A stretch of DNA of 64,000 bases from NCBI GenBank assembly GCA_001414345.1, contig LLCB01000150.1, positions 186,001-250,000 of the forward strand. Reading direction: 5' to 3'. Each line of letters opens with the position of its first letter. Within the stretch, counting starts at the first letter, position 1. Positions 25,401 to 36,584 of the stretch are shown piece after piece. The notes under the pieces are model-generated. The model was not told the origin of the DNA. It did not search any database and worked only from the letters and a program-made list of their open reading frames with translations. This DNA comes from Hymenoscyphus infarciens. Taxonomy: Eukaryota; Ascomycota; Leotiomycetes; Helotiales; Helotiaceae. The position numbers and the translations under genes are program-made.

Positions 25401-27040
25401 TGACGTCCCTATATTTGGCCCATGCTACTGGTAACACAAAACTGTCGGGATTTGAGACCATGAGTGTTTTCAGTAGGTCACGTAAGCGTTCAATTATAGG
25501 CATTAAGATGTCCTGATCAGGGTGGTTTGCAGTCTATATCGTGGGTGAGAAGAACGTTTGGCAAAATTCGGAATTGAAAACGTACCTCAACAAAGTGATT
25601 CAGCAAAGCTGCGGAGAGTCTCCGCCCGTACTTTCGGTATTGCAAAAGGTCTTTCCAATAAATTTGAGTAACCAAAATCCATAAAGGTAACTTTGTTTGG
25701 GGGCTGTTCTCCAATGATGAAACTAGCCAGTCCATATAATGCTCTCGGTCCAGTAAATGCTCTGCATAAAAATGTGCCGCCAGTCGAATACTAGATGGTG
25801 GTGAGTATTTTCCCTTCACAATAACTCTGGAAACTTACGCATAGGTCATCCTATTCCTAAAATCCCCCTCGCCACATGCGCCTACGATACTCTCCAGAAA
25901 TTGTTCTACACACACGGTAAAATCTCGAATCCATTTTGCCTCGCCTCCCATGGCAAAGGTGCCGCTAACCCCCTTTCTTCGAAAAGACCGTAATTCATTG
26001 GCTCCGACACACTTTGCCAACCATACAGCTCTTTCAATCGGTATATTTTTGCTTAGCGATTGGTCTAACAGAACCTTTCCACGTATACCATGAGGAATCG
26101 ATCTACTCAGCCGCCGCAACGAAATCGTGGGGTTTGCGAGGTCTTTGAGCCACATCTCTCTCTTCGTGTCTGTGACGGTCACACGAGGCGGGGGCTTGAA
26201 CGTTGAACCCGAGGTAATTTGCCCGTGGGCTCGCCGCTGCGCAAGCACATTTGTGAATATGGATGAAAGTGTTTGTAGGCCACTCTTGTGCTTTAGTGCG
26301 GGAAATAGAGATGGCCTGGCCGTTCCAAACTCGTTCTGGGTCATCTGTGATTTATCGTAATAACCTCCACGAATGATGGGCTCGGAGAAGTGATCTTCGG
26401 GATGATTCCCAGTCCACGGAAAGAAGTCGATATGACCTGAGAAAGTTAGTGATGGGAAATCTGTGGCCGATTATAACTCTTAGAGCATACCGTTCGGGGG
26501 ATAGCGGGGTGCGGCTGCCGGAACCTCCAACGTATACGGCTTGGGGCGAACGTCTTTCTTGACAGCCGTTCCTGCCACAGGTCTCGGCTTTTTGGTAATG
26601 GGAGGGCCATGTTGTTTGGGTCTAACAGGCAAAGGCATATGTTTTATTGCGCCGTCATTATGGACTCCTTCATGCGAAGGGCGAGGGCTGAAGTTGCCGG
26701 GGTTTGGCACATCGAAATGATGCTGCGATCGAGCACTTGAAGTCCCAGGAGCCGTCCAACTTGGCGTGACTCCTGTAGCTGGCTTAGGAGACTCGACCAG
26801 ATCCGAATGGCTGGCTTCGGAAATCTCCAATCTCAAGCGCGACCCCCCCATCCTCGTTCCATATCGTCCTTGCGGCGCGTCCGACGCATCGAATGCCAAG
26901 TCTCCAAAGCCGCCATCATTGTTCCTCCTCGTCGGGGAATTTGAAGGAAACTGTTGGGAAAGTGTGCGATGAATGACGTTCGTGGAACTCAATGATCTTT
27001 GGGGCGGTCGCTGCTGGCCCACGGTTGGCCGGGATGTCAT
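22423..27040 (-). CDS. SRB8/MED12: Mediator of RNA polymerase II transcription subunit 12
   Basis: Four exons: 27040..26491, 26436..25839, 25790..25586, 25533..22423. All introns are GT-AG of about 50 bp and the phases agree, giving 1487 aa. Med12 is part of the CDK8 kinase module that reversibly blocks Mediator contact with RNA polymerase II and activates cyclin C-Cdk8. The N-terminal 180 residues are low-complexity (Ser/Pro/Arg). Across the first splice the protein reads GHIDFFPWTGNHPEDHFSE, then GGYYDKSQMTQNEFGTARPS, the hallmark start of the Med12 domain. The long helical C-terminal part is typical of fungal Srb8. The start MTSRPTVGQQRP at 27040 is preferred; an upstream in-frame ATG at 27295 adds a simple-sequence Ser/Ala/Pro tract and is probably 5' UTR. 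Confidence 0.94.
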
Positions 27041-28993
27041 GATGTGGCCATTTCGCTCAGTCCCAATGCGATTTCGAGGAGTTTGGGATTGTGGGATGCG
27101 TGATGCGGGATGGGGGATGGGGTTGGTTGAGGTGCAATTTGAGCGCGAATGGTTGGGGGTTGGATTGGGGCTTTTGGTGTTGTTGCGGATGAGCCAAAAG
27201 TGCTGGCAGGCAGAGGCAGAAGCAGAGGCAGAGCAGAGGCAGAGGTAGAGAGAGTGAGGTGAAGTTGAGTGAGTTGGTGCAAGTGAGGTGGCCAAGCCAA
27301 GGGTTGGTGGAGAAGAAGTGCAGGTGGATTTGGGGGACTGGCCTTGACTGGACGCTTAAGGCAGCGAGCACTTGAAAATACTTCCTCGTGATGAGGGATG
27401 AATGAGATGGGAAGGAAGTGAGAAGGGAAAGGGAATGAAAGTGTCAAATCAACATAGGGGGGAGGCCGTCGGGTCTTTTCAAAGAACATTTGAGACTGTG
27501 TATTAGATGACAAACACCACTTCGGTCTTCTTCCAGAGTTTCCATCTCCGGTGCCCTTGAGATCTCGCTGTAATAACCTTGGAATCGGCCTCGCTTCTAA
27601 ATTTACCTACAGGCGAGGTTTACGCTGTTCTGATAGAGCACCGATAAGAAACCCCAAATCACCCGCGTTCCCCGTCGTTCGTTAGTTAATCAACCACCTC
27701 CCCTCCTCTCTCCCGAGTCTCCGAGCTCGCGATGCATGGACAGTAAAAGCGGCAGTAAATAAATGGCTACCTCGTTCTCGCTGGTCTAGAGTATTAACCT
27801 ACCTATATGTAGATAGTTGCGATACTCGAGCTTCATTGTTCTAAATCAGCCAGGTTGACATGTTGAAATGTCCCACGTATGGGATTACTTGGCGCTCTGA
27901 GGTGAGGCCAGAGAGTGGGAATAACCGAACTTTCAATGTCCATTCGACTCCCCTCCCGTCCATCGCGAGGATGAGAGATGAGTCCTGCGCGGCGTGGCGG
28001 ATATTGGTTCCCGCAACCTGGAAAGCTTGGGGTAGCGAATGAGTGACCAAAAAACCGTCGCGGTCGCCGTAGCTCATCCTTCACCTTGACTTAACCTCCC
28101 TATTGGCCCAAAGCGGTCTGCAACAAGGATTGTGTTTCCATTGCATCGATGCGCTGGCACTGGTTTGTGCGTGCGAGTAGCCTCAGCAATAAAATAAATC
28201 GTAGAACCTGCCTTGGGAAACTTTTCCCACTTCTCCTGTCCCTCCTCTGTCTCTGCATCTCGCAATCAATCAATCCCCTTCTAGGTGTCATCGCGACACC
28301 TCCGGTCAACAGCTCACGTCTAGCGACCAGAACCTACCACTACGCATATCCACCACCCTCGAAACATGACAACACATACCCAAGGGCCCACTTACTTGGC
28401 TTACCACCAACTGGGACAGCTGGACAGCTGAGTGAAAGCTGTCTCTCTTCTGCTTCGGAAAAACCTATAATCATTATAACATGGGTCAAATCGCTACATA
28501 CAAATCCCAATGCCTTCCCGGTTCCACGACAAACCACCCGACCATGGAGCCTGAAGTGCCTCGCGACGAAAGAACAACAAAGGAGAAAAGCACAGCAGCT
28601 TCCAAGCTACCAGCTATCGATCCATCAATCCAAATCCAAAAAGAATACGCTGTCATAAAAATCGTATCATCATTCCAAACAACTTTGGCCAAGAAGGGAA
28701 ACCCAGAACTGGGCAGGTAAGGAAATTCTTTTCATACTGAAGAGAGCCGGACGCCAGTCGCATCCACGATCCGTCGTCTCATGAAAGGACTGGTGAAAAT
28801 GGAAGTAATGCGCTGAGCTGAGGAGATATATATGGCCATTTGCTGGCCAGTAAGAGAAGTTTCGTTTTATCTTTCCGTCATTTCGTAACGTCTTTCGTTA
28901 TCATCATGTCTTTTCCCGGTATTTGTGTAAACCCGGGATTGGAGATGGTGGGGGGGGGGGGTGCTTTGGGACATTATCCACAAGGTCACGCTC
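27041..28993. other. Intergenic upstream of MED12 and downstream of the ARL8 gene
   Basis: Includes an (AGAGGC)n-like purine repeat at about 27208-27245 in the MED12 leader and a partial copy of a dispersed repeat at about 27739-27880. A short open frame at 28481-28720 has no recognisable family and is not called. A run of about 10 G lies at 28950-28960. Confidence 0.6.
27739..27880. repeat. Partial copy of dispersed MITE-like repeat
   Basis: It starts with GACAGTAAAAGCGGCAGTAA, the terminal sequence of the fuller copy at 30968-31360. It continues with diverged repeat-like text including TCATTGTTCTAA. A matching right terminus was not found, so it is truncated or decayed. Confidence 0.55.
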
Positions 28994-29863
28994 TTACTTG
29001 CTTGCACGGGCAACAAGCCATTGCAAGACAGCATCCAGATTGGTCTCCTCTTTCGCACTTATACCATAGCAGCTCACTTCACGATGGGAAATGCTTTTCA
29101 GATCCAACGCATCGATCAACTCGTCGACCGACATCTTCTCCTCGAGATCCGATTTGTTGCCCAGGACGAGCAGCGGGATACCTTCAAGGACGGGCTTCTC
29201 AAGGAGCAAGTGAAGTTCATCTTTCGCAACGGGCAAAGCTTCGGTGTCGGCCGAGTCGACGATGAATACTATGGCGTTCACACCTCGGCAGTATCGCTCC
29301 CACATGGACCGAAAGCGTGGTTGTCCTCCGAGATCCCAACATTTCAACGTCACATGGCCCTTCTGTACGCGCTTCATATTGAATCCAACCGTCGGGATGG
29401 AGCTACATATTGGGAAAAGTGGTCAGCGGGAGTATCCTATCGTTTGGACAAAGGGTGGGGGAGTATCGACAACCCGCTCGGACTGAAGGAGGGTCGTCTG
29501 CTGGAAAAGGAGGACCTACTCGAGAGTAAATTCTCCGCCCTGAGAATCACGAGAAGGATCAGCATGGGTGTGATGGTATTGAGGGCATTCAGAGAAGACT
29601 TACCGCTAGTACCCGCAACAGCGATGTCTTGCCAGCATTCTGCAGACCGATCATCGTAATATCCATCTCGGTCGCCCTATCCCAGAAACACATGTCAGCA
29701 TCGCTGCTTTGGTCGCCGCAACGAGTATAATCTCCCCCAACATTTTTATTTGCTTTTGTGGCTCGCAGATTCCTCGCACACGTTTCCTGGATGATGCCGT
29801 CACAGAAACTCACCAAAACAGCCTCAACAGCCAATCGTAGACCCGTTTGAATAGCCCGGCCAT
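28994..29863 (-). CDS. ARL8: ARF-family small GTPase, Arl8-like
   Basis: Four exons: 29863..29814, 29676..29604, 29539..29520 and 29402..28994, joining to 183 aa with matching phases. Exon 3 is only 20 nt and encodes GGEFTL plus part of D. Motifs in order: amphipathic N-terminus [11 protein letters not shown] (no N-myristoylation glycine at position 2, as in Arl8), P-loop GLQNAGKTS at about residues 25-33, switch I SIPTVGFN, switch II WDLGGQ, and NKSD guanine-specificity motif. Arl8 proteins sit on lysosome/vacuole membranes and recruit motor and tethering effectors. Animal Arl8 is about 186 aa, so the length fits. It is divergent from RPA135 across a 1.8-kb shared upstream region. Confidence 0.92.
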
Positions 29864-31636
29864 GATCAACGAAGATCTCCGCTACACAGTATTCTCGGAG
29901 AGGGTTGGTTTATGGGGTTTCGATGTGAGGTTGGCTGGAAGTCGCGCAAGGCTATGTAGCGAAGGAGGGGCAGTTGTGGAGTTGGAAGGTGCTGCTGCTG
30001 CGGGAGGACGGCAACGAAGGCTTGGTCTGAATAACGGGTTGGAAATAGAAATAGTTGGGTAGTTTCCGGTGCAGTTTGAATAAAGGTATGACGGTGCGAG
30101 AAGTAGAGCCCGATGGGTGTTTGGCGCAATTGTAGAACCTGAGCTTCAACTTTTTCGTGCGGTGTAGCCGTCGGGAGCAGCGCTTGTGACGAGATGGAGA
30201 AGCAGCCGAGCACAAACAACCGTCCAAGCTTCAGTGAACCAGGGCAGCACAGGGCAGTAGATGGCGGCACGGATGGGGATGGATTGGATGGGCGAGTAAT
30301 TTTTTTTTCGCGTGATGCGACCGGCTCTAGTGCCGGAGTTGCAGATGCAGGAGGATGCGATGGGATGAGAGTGGTTTGGTGGTGGAAGGTGGAAGGTGGA
30401 GGGTGGAGGGTGGAAGGTGGAGGGGAGAGTCGATCCGAAGACACCCCTCGTGAATCGAGCTATTGGAAACGTATAACCTGGATAAAGAGAATGTGTCGAG
30501 TGTGAGTACGGGGAGTATCGTGTATACCTACCAATACAATAAATAGCTTGGGGAGAGATCGTGTAGACGCAGGGCAACGCAGGGCAACGCAGCCAGAGGG
30601 ATCGTGAGAAAAGAGAGAAGGTGTTGTGTGCAGGTGGTGTTCCTGTCCTGTCGAGAGCTGCACTCTGCACTCTGCAGAAGGCTGCAGCTATATTTTAGAT
30701 GGGAAAAGATCAGACAAGACAGAAACCAGGCGAACAGGCGGCGAGAATGCGAGCAGGGAATGAGAAGCTGCCCTGGTGAAAAGTCTTGTGAATGTAACAG
30801 CGGTCAAGAAGCGAAAATCTCCTATATCTTGCGATAACTAAACCATTCTGAATAATGTACGGATGAAGCTCTTCAGGAAGAGTGAAGTTGGGACGGGAGC
30901 TGGTGAGAGCGGGGGGGGGAGAGAGTGTCAGCGGCATCAAGAAGTGAATTAGAGCGGCCTCACGATAGACAACAAAAGCGGCAGTAAACAGCTCTCGTGG
31001 TTACGCTTTTATAGCAGAGCTTATTATTACCCCAAGCCCTATAGGACGGTTGAACTTCGTTGTTCTATACATTTGGGTTAACAAACTAAAACACTGGTGG
31101 AAAAAGCTGCGCTGCCACTGCCGCTCTCCCGATGGACATTGAAAGTGACAATCAACCTGATACTTCGTTTTTTCGTACCTGCCTGCCTAACCCTCATTGT
31201 TCTAACTTTCTAGAGCTATTGAGGTACATTATCCTACGCAGTTGGAACAATCTGAGATTATCCTACCTAGATAGTTGGAACAAATCAACTTTAATTGCCC
31301 CAGAAAGTTAGAACAACGAGAAGGAGAAGTAGCAAGGTTTTTACTGCCGCTTTTACTGTCCACCGTACCCCGCTTTAATTAGCGGGAACGATAAGATAGA
31401 TGACATAAGCGAGAAAGATTTCTACGAAATTTCTTGAACTCCCCCAAGCACTACAACAGGTTGAGTATCATGTTCCAGCTCTGAGGAGACTACCACCAAT
31501 CTACACCATTTATTGGCCATTGGGCACCAGGCATAAACCGTAAGCATTTCTCTCGTACTCTCCACATATATGCGTCGCATACACCCCGCAGCGCATTCAA
31601 GTCTCCATCTAATCGCTTTCCCAGCTCAAGCTCAAC
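29864..31636. other. Shared upstream region of the ARL8 gene (minus) and RPA135 (plus)
   Basis: Contains simple repeats: a T-run near 30300, GGTGGAAGGT-type minisatellite at about 30380-30425, and a duplicated CGCAGGGCAA at about 30570-30590. It also holds the MITE-like element at 30968-31360. Minus-strand ORFs at 29866-30670 are Pro/Ser-rich products of this simple sequence and are not called. Confidence 0.6.
30968..31360. mobile_element. 393-bp MITE-like inverted-repeat element in the ARL8/RPA135 intergenic region
   Basis: The left terminus carries AAAAGCGGCAGTAAA (about 30974-30988) and the right terminus its inverse, TTTACTGCCGCTTTT (about 31340-31354), inside imperfect 22-24 bp inverted repeats (GACA...TGTC). 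The interior has several GTTGGAACAA/GTTAGAACAA-type motifs and no coding. The flanks CACGATA (left) and CACCGTA (right) are only a weak candidate target duplication. Related copies lie at 27739-27880 and 50790-50961. It ends about 275 bp before the RPA135 start codon. Confidence 0.65.
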
Positions 31637-34600
31637 ATGCCTCCCTCCAAATCCTCCAAATCTTCCAAACTCAAGCCGACCGATACAAAATGGTCCTGCG
31701 AATTCGATACAGCGCGGAGAGAAAATCTCTTTCGCAACCCACCCAAGGATCACTCCGCATACCCCCTCCTAAAAGATGCCATCGCGCCGCATATCGAATC
31801 CTTTAATGCATTGTTCAAAGAGGATGGTCTGATCGCACGAGGTTTAATGGATATCGGAACAAAGTACTTCTTCGATGGAGATGCACAGGCTCCAATTTCG
31901 ACCAGGAATAGAATGTCAATTCGAATCAAGGAGGTGATAGTTAATAAGCCCCAGTTGCCCGACTCGAACAAATTCTCAAAAATAAGATCAATACTGCCCT
32001 CGGAATGCAGAGAACGCCATGTCACATATCGTGGCAAAGTGAGTGGGCGTTTCGAACTGAGGATTAATGATGGGGATCCACATGAAATTGTACGAGAATT
32101 GGGGCAGATGCCGATTATGATGATGGTATGTTGAACCTGCTCTTCACCACGTCCTGCTGGACTAACCGTACCCCAAGTCAAGTTTATGTCACCTCCAAAA
32201 CAACTCCCCAGCTATGCTGGTACATCGCAAGGAAGAAGCTGAGGAACTGGGAGGATACTTTGTTGTCAATGGTATCGAAAAGATTATTCGTCTGCTCGTC
32301 GTCAATCGCAGAAACTTCCCCATGGCAATCGTGCGACCTTCATTCGTAAACAGAGGACCTACATACACCGAATTCGGGATAATCACACGATCAGTACGGC
32401 CAGATCAAACCTCGCAAACCAATGTCCTTCATTACTTAAACGACGGAAATGTCATCTTTCGATTTTCATGGAGGAAGGCAGAATATCTTGTGCCTGTAAT
32501 GATGATTTTGAAGGCATTGGTGGAAACCAATGATCGAGAAATTTTTGATGGTATTGTTGGACGAAATCAATTTGGCGAGTCTAAAAAGGAATTCTTCTTT
32601 GATCGGGCGGAACTGCTTCTTCGGACATACAAAAATTACGGACTTTACACCAAAAGTCAAACTCGCGCCTATTTGGGAGAAAAATTCCGTGTTGTTCTCG
32701 GCGTTCCGGAAAATATGTCCAACTACGACTGCGGAACTGAGTTTTTGCGGAAGATTGTACTTGTTCATCTTGGTAACCTTGATGTTACGGAAGCCCAAGA
32801 CAATGACAAGTTTAAGATGCTTCTTTTCATGATCAGAAAACTTTACGCTCTAGTTTCGGGAGAATGTGCGGTCGACAATCCCGATGCCGTTCAGAATCAA
32901 GAAATCCTTCTCGGCGGTTTCCTCTACGGGATGATTCTCAAAGAAAATCTGGAGGACCTCCTGATTAATGGCGTCAAAGCTGCTGTGAGAGACCACCTCA
33001 GAAAGTTCCCAGAAGAAAACTTTGCGGCCCCCGACTTTCTAAAAACCTTCCAAACCAAGATCCTCCCAAGAGTTACTTCAAATATGGGCGGAAAGTTAGA
33101 ATATTTCATGTCTACGGGAAACCTTGTCAGTCCTACAGGTCTCGATTTGCAACAAGTTTCGGGCTTTACCGTTGTGGCGGAAAAAATCAATTTCTTGCGG
33201 TTCATCAGTCACTTCCGTATGGTTCACAGAGGAAGTTTCTTTGCCCAATTGAAGACTACCACGGTTCGAAAATTGCTGCCCGAAAGTTGGGGGTTTTTGT
33301 GCCCAGTCCATACGCCTGATGGAAGTCCTTGTGGCTTGCTGAATCACCTGGCTCACAAATGCAAGATTCTTATTCAATCATTGGATGTTTCTGACATCCC
33401 ACGGTTGGTTGTGGATCTCGGAGCTGTCAGCTCCAATTCCTCTTCAACTCAAGAAAGTGTTGTCATCCAATTAGATGGGAAAATCCTTGGTTGGTGTACG
33501 CCAAAGCAATCTATATTCATTGCGGACACTCTTCGATACTGGAAAGTGGAAGGGTCCCACAATGTTCCCAAAGAGCTGGAAATTTGTTATGTGCCAAACT
33601 CGCGTGGTGGTCAATACCCCGGTATCTATATGTCTTCCGGTCCATCAAGAATGCTTCGACCAGTCAAGTATTTACCCTTGGACAAGGAGGATTTCGTTGG
33701 CCCGCAAGAGCAGCCATTCATGTCGATTGCTGTCACCGAGCCAGAAATTATTTCCGGCGAATCCACGCATGTTGAGTTTGACCCAACCAACATATTATCG
33801 ATTCTCGCCAACATGACACCATTCTCTGATCACAACCAATCTCCTCGTAATATGTACCAATGCCAGATGGGCAAACAATCTATGGGAACAGCCGGTACCG
33901 CCATTCGATACAGAAGTGACAATAAAACATACCGACTACAGACCGGCCAAACTCCAATTGTTCGGGCACCATTGCATAATGATTACGGCTTTGACAACTT
34001 CCCCAATGGCATGAATGCCGTTGTTGCCGTCATTTCTTATACTGGTTATGACATGGACGACGCTATGATAATCAATAAGTCTGCACATGAACGGGGATTT
34101 GGACATGGAACCATTTACAAAGTCAAGAAGGTTGACTTAGAAGAAGGGGGTGACAGATCTCGATCTGCAAAGAATGTCAAGAAATTATTTGGCTTTGCAC
34201 CTGGATCTGAAGTCAAGGCCGAGATAAAGGCAGAGCTTGATGATGATGGATTGCCTCACATTGGTCGACTCATTGGTGAGAAGAGTATCATCGCCGCCTG
34301 GCATAATGTCACACAAGATGGAAACGGCAATTACGTGAACAGAGATCGCATAACACATTACGAAAAGTACAAGGAGAAGGAAGTTGCTTTCATCGAAGAG
34401 GTTCGTTTGATTGGAAACGAAAACGGAACAGACCCACTACGATCTATTTCCATTAAATTTCGAGTGCCTCGATCTCCAGTCGTGGGAGATAAATTCTCCT
34501 CGCGACATGGACAGAAGGGTGTTTGCTCTCAGAAATGGCCTACCTATGATATGCCCTTCTCGGAATCCGGTATGCAACCCGATGTCATCATCAATCCCCA

Positions 34601-35324
34601 CGCTTTCCCATCTCGTATGACGATTGGTATGTTTATCGAGTCACTTGCTGGCAAATCAGGAGCCCTCCATGGTCTTGCTCAAGACAGCACACCTTTCAAA
34701 TTCGACGAAGCAAATACAGCTGGAGATTACTTCGGGCACCAACTCATGAAGGCAGGATACAACTATCACGGAAACGAACCCATGTACTCTGGTATCACCG
34801 GGGAGGAATTACATGCCGACATCTACATTGGTGTCGTCTACTACCAACGTCTCCGGCACATGGTGAACGATAAGTTCCAAGTTCGAACGACAGGACCAGT
34901 GACACAACTTACGGGCCAGCCAATCAAGGGTCGAAAGAAGGGAGGTGGTATTCGTGTGGGAGAAATGGAGCGTGACTCCTTACTCGCTCACGGAACGGCG
35001 TACCTCCTTCAAGATCGTCTCCTCAACTGCTCCGATTTCCAACGTTCCTGGATCTGTAAGGAATGTGGTACCTTCCTCTCCGTGCAACCCACCGTCTCCT
35101 CTTTAGCCACGCGACACACTGGGACGGGTATCGTACGTTGTCGGAGATGTGCGGTGACTGTTGATAGTTGGTCACGGGGAGCGGAGATCTGGGAAGATGG
35201 CAAGGGACAGAAATATACTGGTGGTGAGGATACTACTGTCGTGACGGTTCCTGGGGTGTTGAAGTATTTGGATGTTGAGCTGGCGGCTATGGGGATAAAG
35301 CTCAAGTATAATGTTGAGCCTTGA
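31637..35324 (+). CDS. RPA135: DNA-directed RNA polymerase I second-largest subunit
   Basis: Two exons, 31637..32125 and 32178..35324, with a 52-bp intron (donor GTATGT, branch CTAAC, acceptor AAG); 1211 aa, against 1203 in yeast. It forms the catalytic cleft of RNA polymerase I with Rpa190 and transcribes rDNA in the nucleolus. The splice joins at MPIMMM and SSLCHLQNNSPAMLVHRKEE, the conserved position in beta-type subunits. Further motifs are RSDNKTYRLQTGQTPIV, GYDMDDAMIINKSAHERG, GDKFSSRHGQKG at about residue 933 (hybrid-binding), GEMERDSLLAHG, and a C-terminal zinc site of two CxxC pairs at about residues 1122-1150 (CKEC and CRRC). The set is that of Pol I rather than Pol II or III. Confidence 0.95.
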
Positions 35325-36584
35325 ATGAGGAAAGGGGGGTGTGGATAATGTGAGATGAGGAGATGATTGCAAAATGGTGTTTTGGGAGTTTTGCATTTAC
35401 GAGGGTGGGAGTAAAATATAGGGTCTTTCAAATTGGGCTGGTGTCAAAAATGTTAGAAGTGTGCTTGTTGTGGCTTTGATGAATAGATGTTTTGGTCACT
35501 CTTGTCTCTGTGTAAAGCCAAGTAATCTTACATGGGTGATGAAACATGGTGGTAAACATACTTATATCATACATCGCCACGATAATTGGAGATCGGTTGC
35601 TTGGACAATGCTCCTAGGTTAACTTGCTTGTTAACTCCCCCATACTTAAAGACCAGTACGATCCCTATATCAATCGACTTGATATATTCGTAATACTCGA
35701 AAAGTTTTAGAATACCTCAGTCCACAAAGTAAACTTTAGAGATTGTGATAAGAGGTAAATATAAAAAAAATTGCTTTGATACAATTATCTTAAATCTTGA
35801 AAAAAGAAAAAAATCATAAAATTCAAACGAAGTAAATAAAGTTTAAGCATTAATAGGAAGAGTTTCACTCTATAAATCTTTATGATTTAGCCAAGAGCGT
35901 CTGGATAGTAAAGGTAGGTATATAATTAAGCCACATATGCTCCCGTCCACGAAGCAGTACCATTGGATAAAACATTGTTCATGTCGCAGTAGATAGCTCA
36001 AGCGCTCAATCTTCCATCTTCCGACTTCCGACTTCCGACTTCCGACCCAAGTATTCTCAAGCGCTATACCAAAGCTGTTTCTATGCTGTGATAAATCTCT
36101 ACATCGAGGTTTGAAACGGCCCACGGGGCATCTTGTACAAAAAGCCACGTACGAAGTGTCTGAATGTAATATTCCCAACGTTCGCAGAGGTCTGGAGGAA
36201 TCCCTTTTAAAAGGACAACCCCGCACTGGATATGTCCTCGTTGTAGGTAGACTCCATTGCCAAACATAGGCTTTTCTCAGTGTACGCCTTTCTATTCTAC
36301 GCACTAGTCTAGGATGACAACTGATATTGTCTGAAAAGTTGTAGAAGAATAGGAATTTCTGCCTTTCCTTTCTTCTAAACGTTCTTGTATAATATTCCAA
36401 GTCGTCACATAAAACCCCAAGCGAATAGAGGGATGGGGTGTACTCCGAGCAAAGCTCAGGACTCGTACACTATACAGTTACAAAGTTCAAATTTCCATCC
36501 AACGTGACCGATCCACAATTGCCTCTTGAAGCTTTCATAGAAACCCACAACATGCTGCATCAAAACTTGTCTATTGGTATCTGT
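35325..36584. other. Convergent intergenic region between RPA135 and CAS1
   Basis: AT-rich at 35690-35860. A heptanucleotide TTCCGAC is repeated four times at about 36017-36046. A minus-strand frame at 36064-36267 has ordinary protein-like composition but no family, splice partner or start context, and may be a gene relic. Confidence 0.6.
36017..36046. repeat. (TTCCGAC)4 tandem heptamer
   Basis: Four consecutive TTCCGAC units preceded by a diverged TTCCATC unit. Confidence 0.85.

Noticed and set aside
27041..27295. Upstream in-frame ATG extending MED12
   Set aside because: The added sequence is low-complexity and includes the (AGAGGC)n-like repeat; MTSRPTV is the expected start.
28149..28720. 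Overlapping plus-strand ORFs of 169 and 79 aa
   Set aside because: No recognisable domain, no splice partner, and overlapping frames look equally open; insufficient support for a gene.
29866..30670. Minus-strand ORFs of 192 and 174 aa upstream of ARL8
   Set aside because: Pro/Ser/Thr-rich translations of GGTGGAAGGT-type simple repeats in a promoter region.
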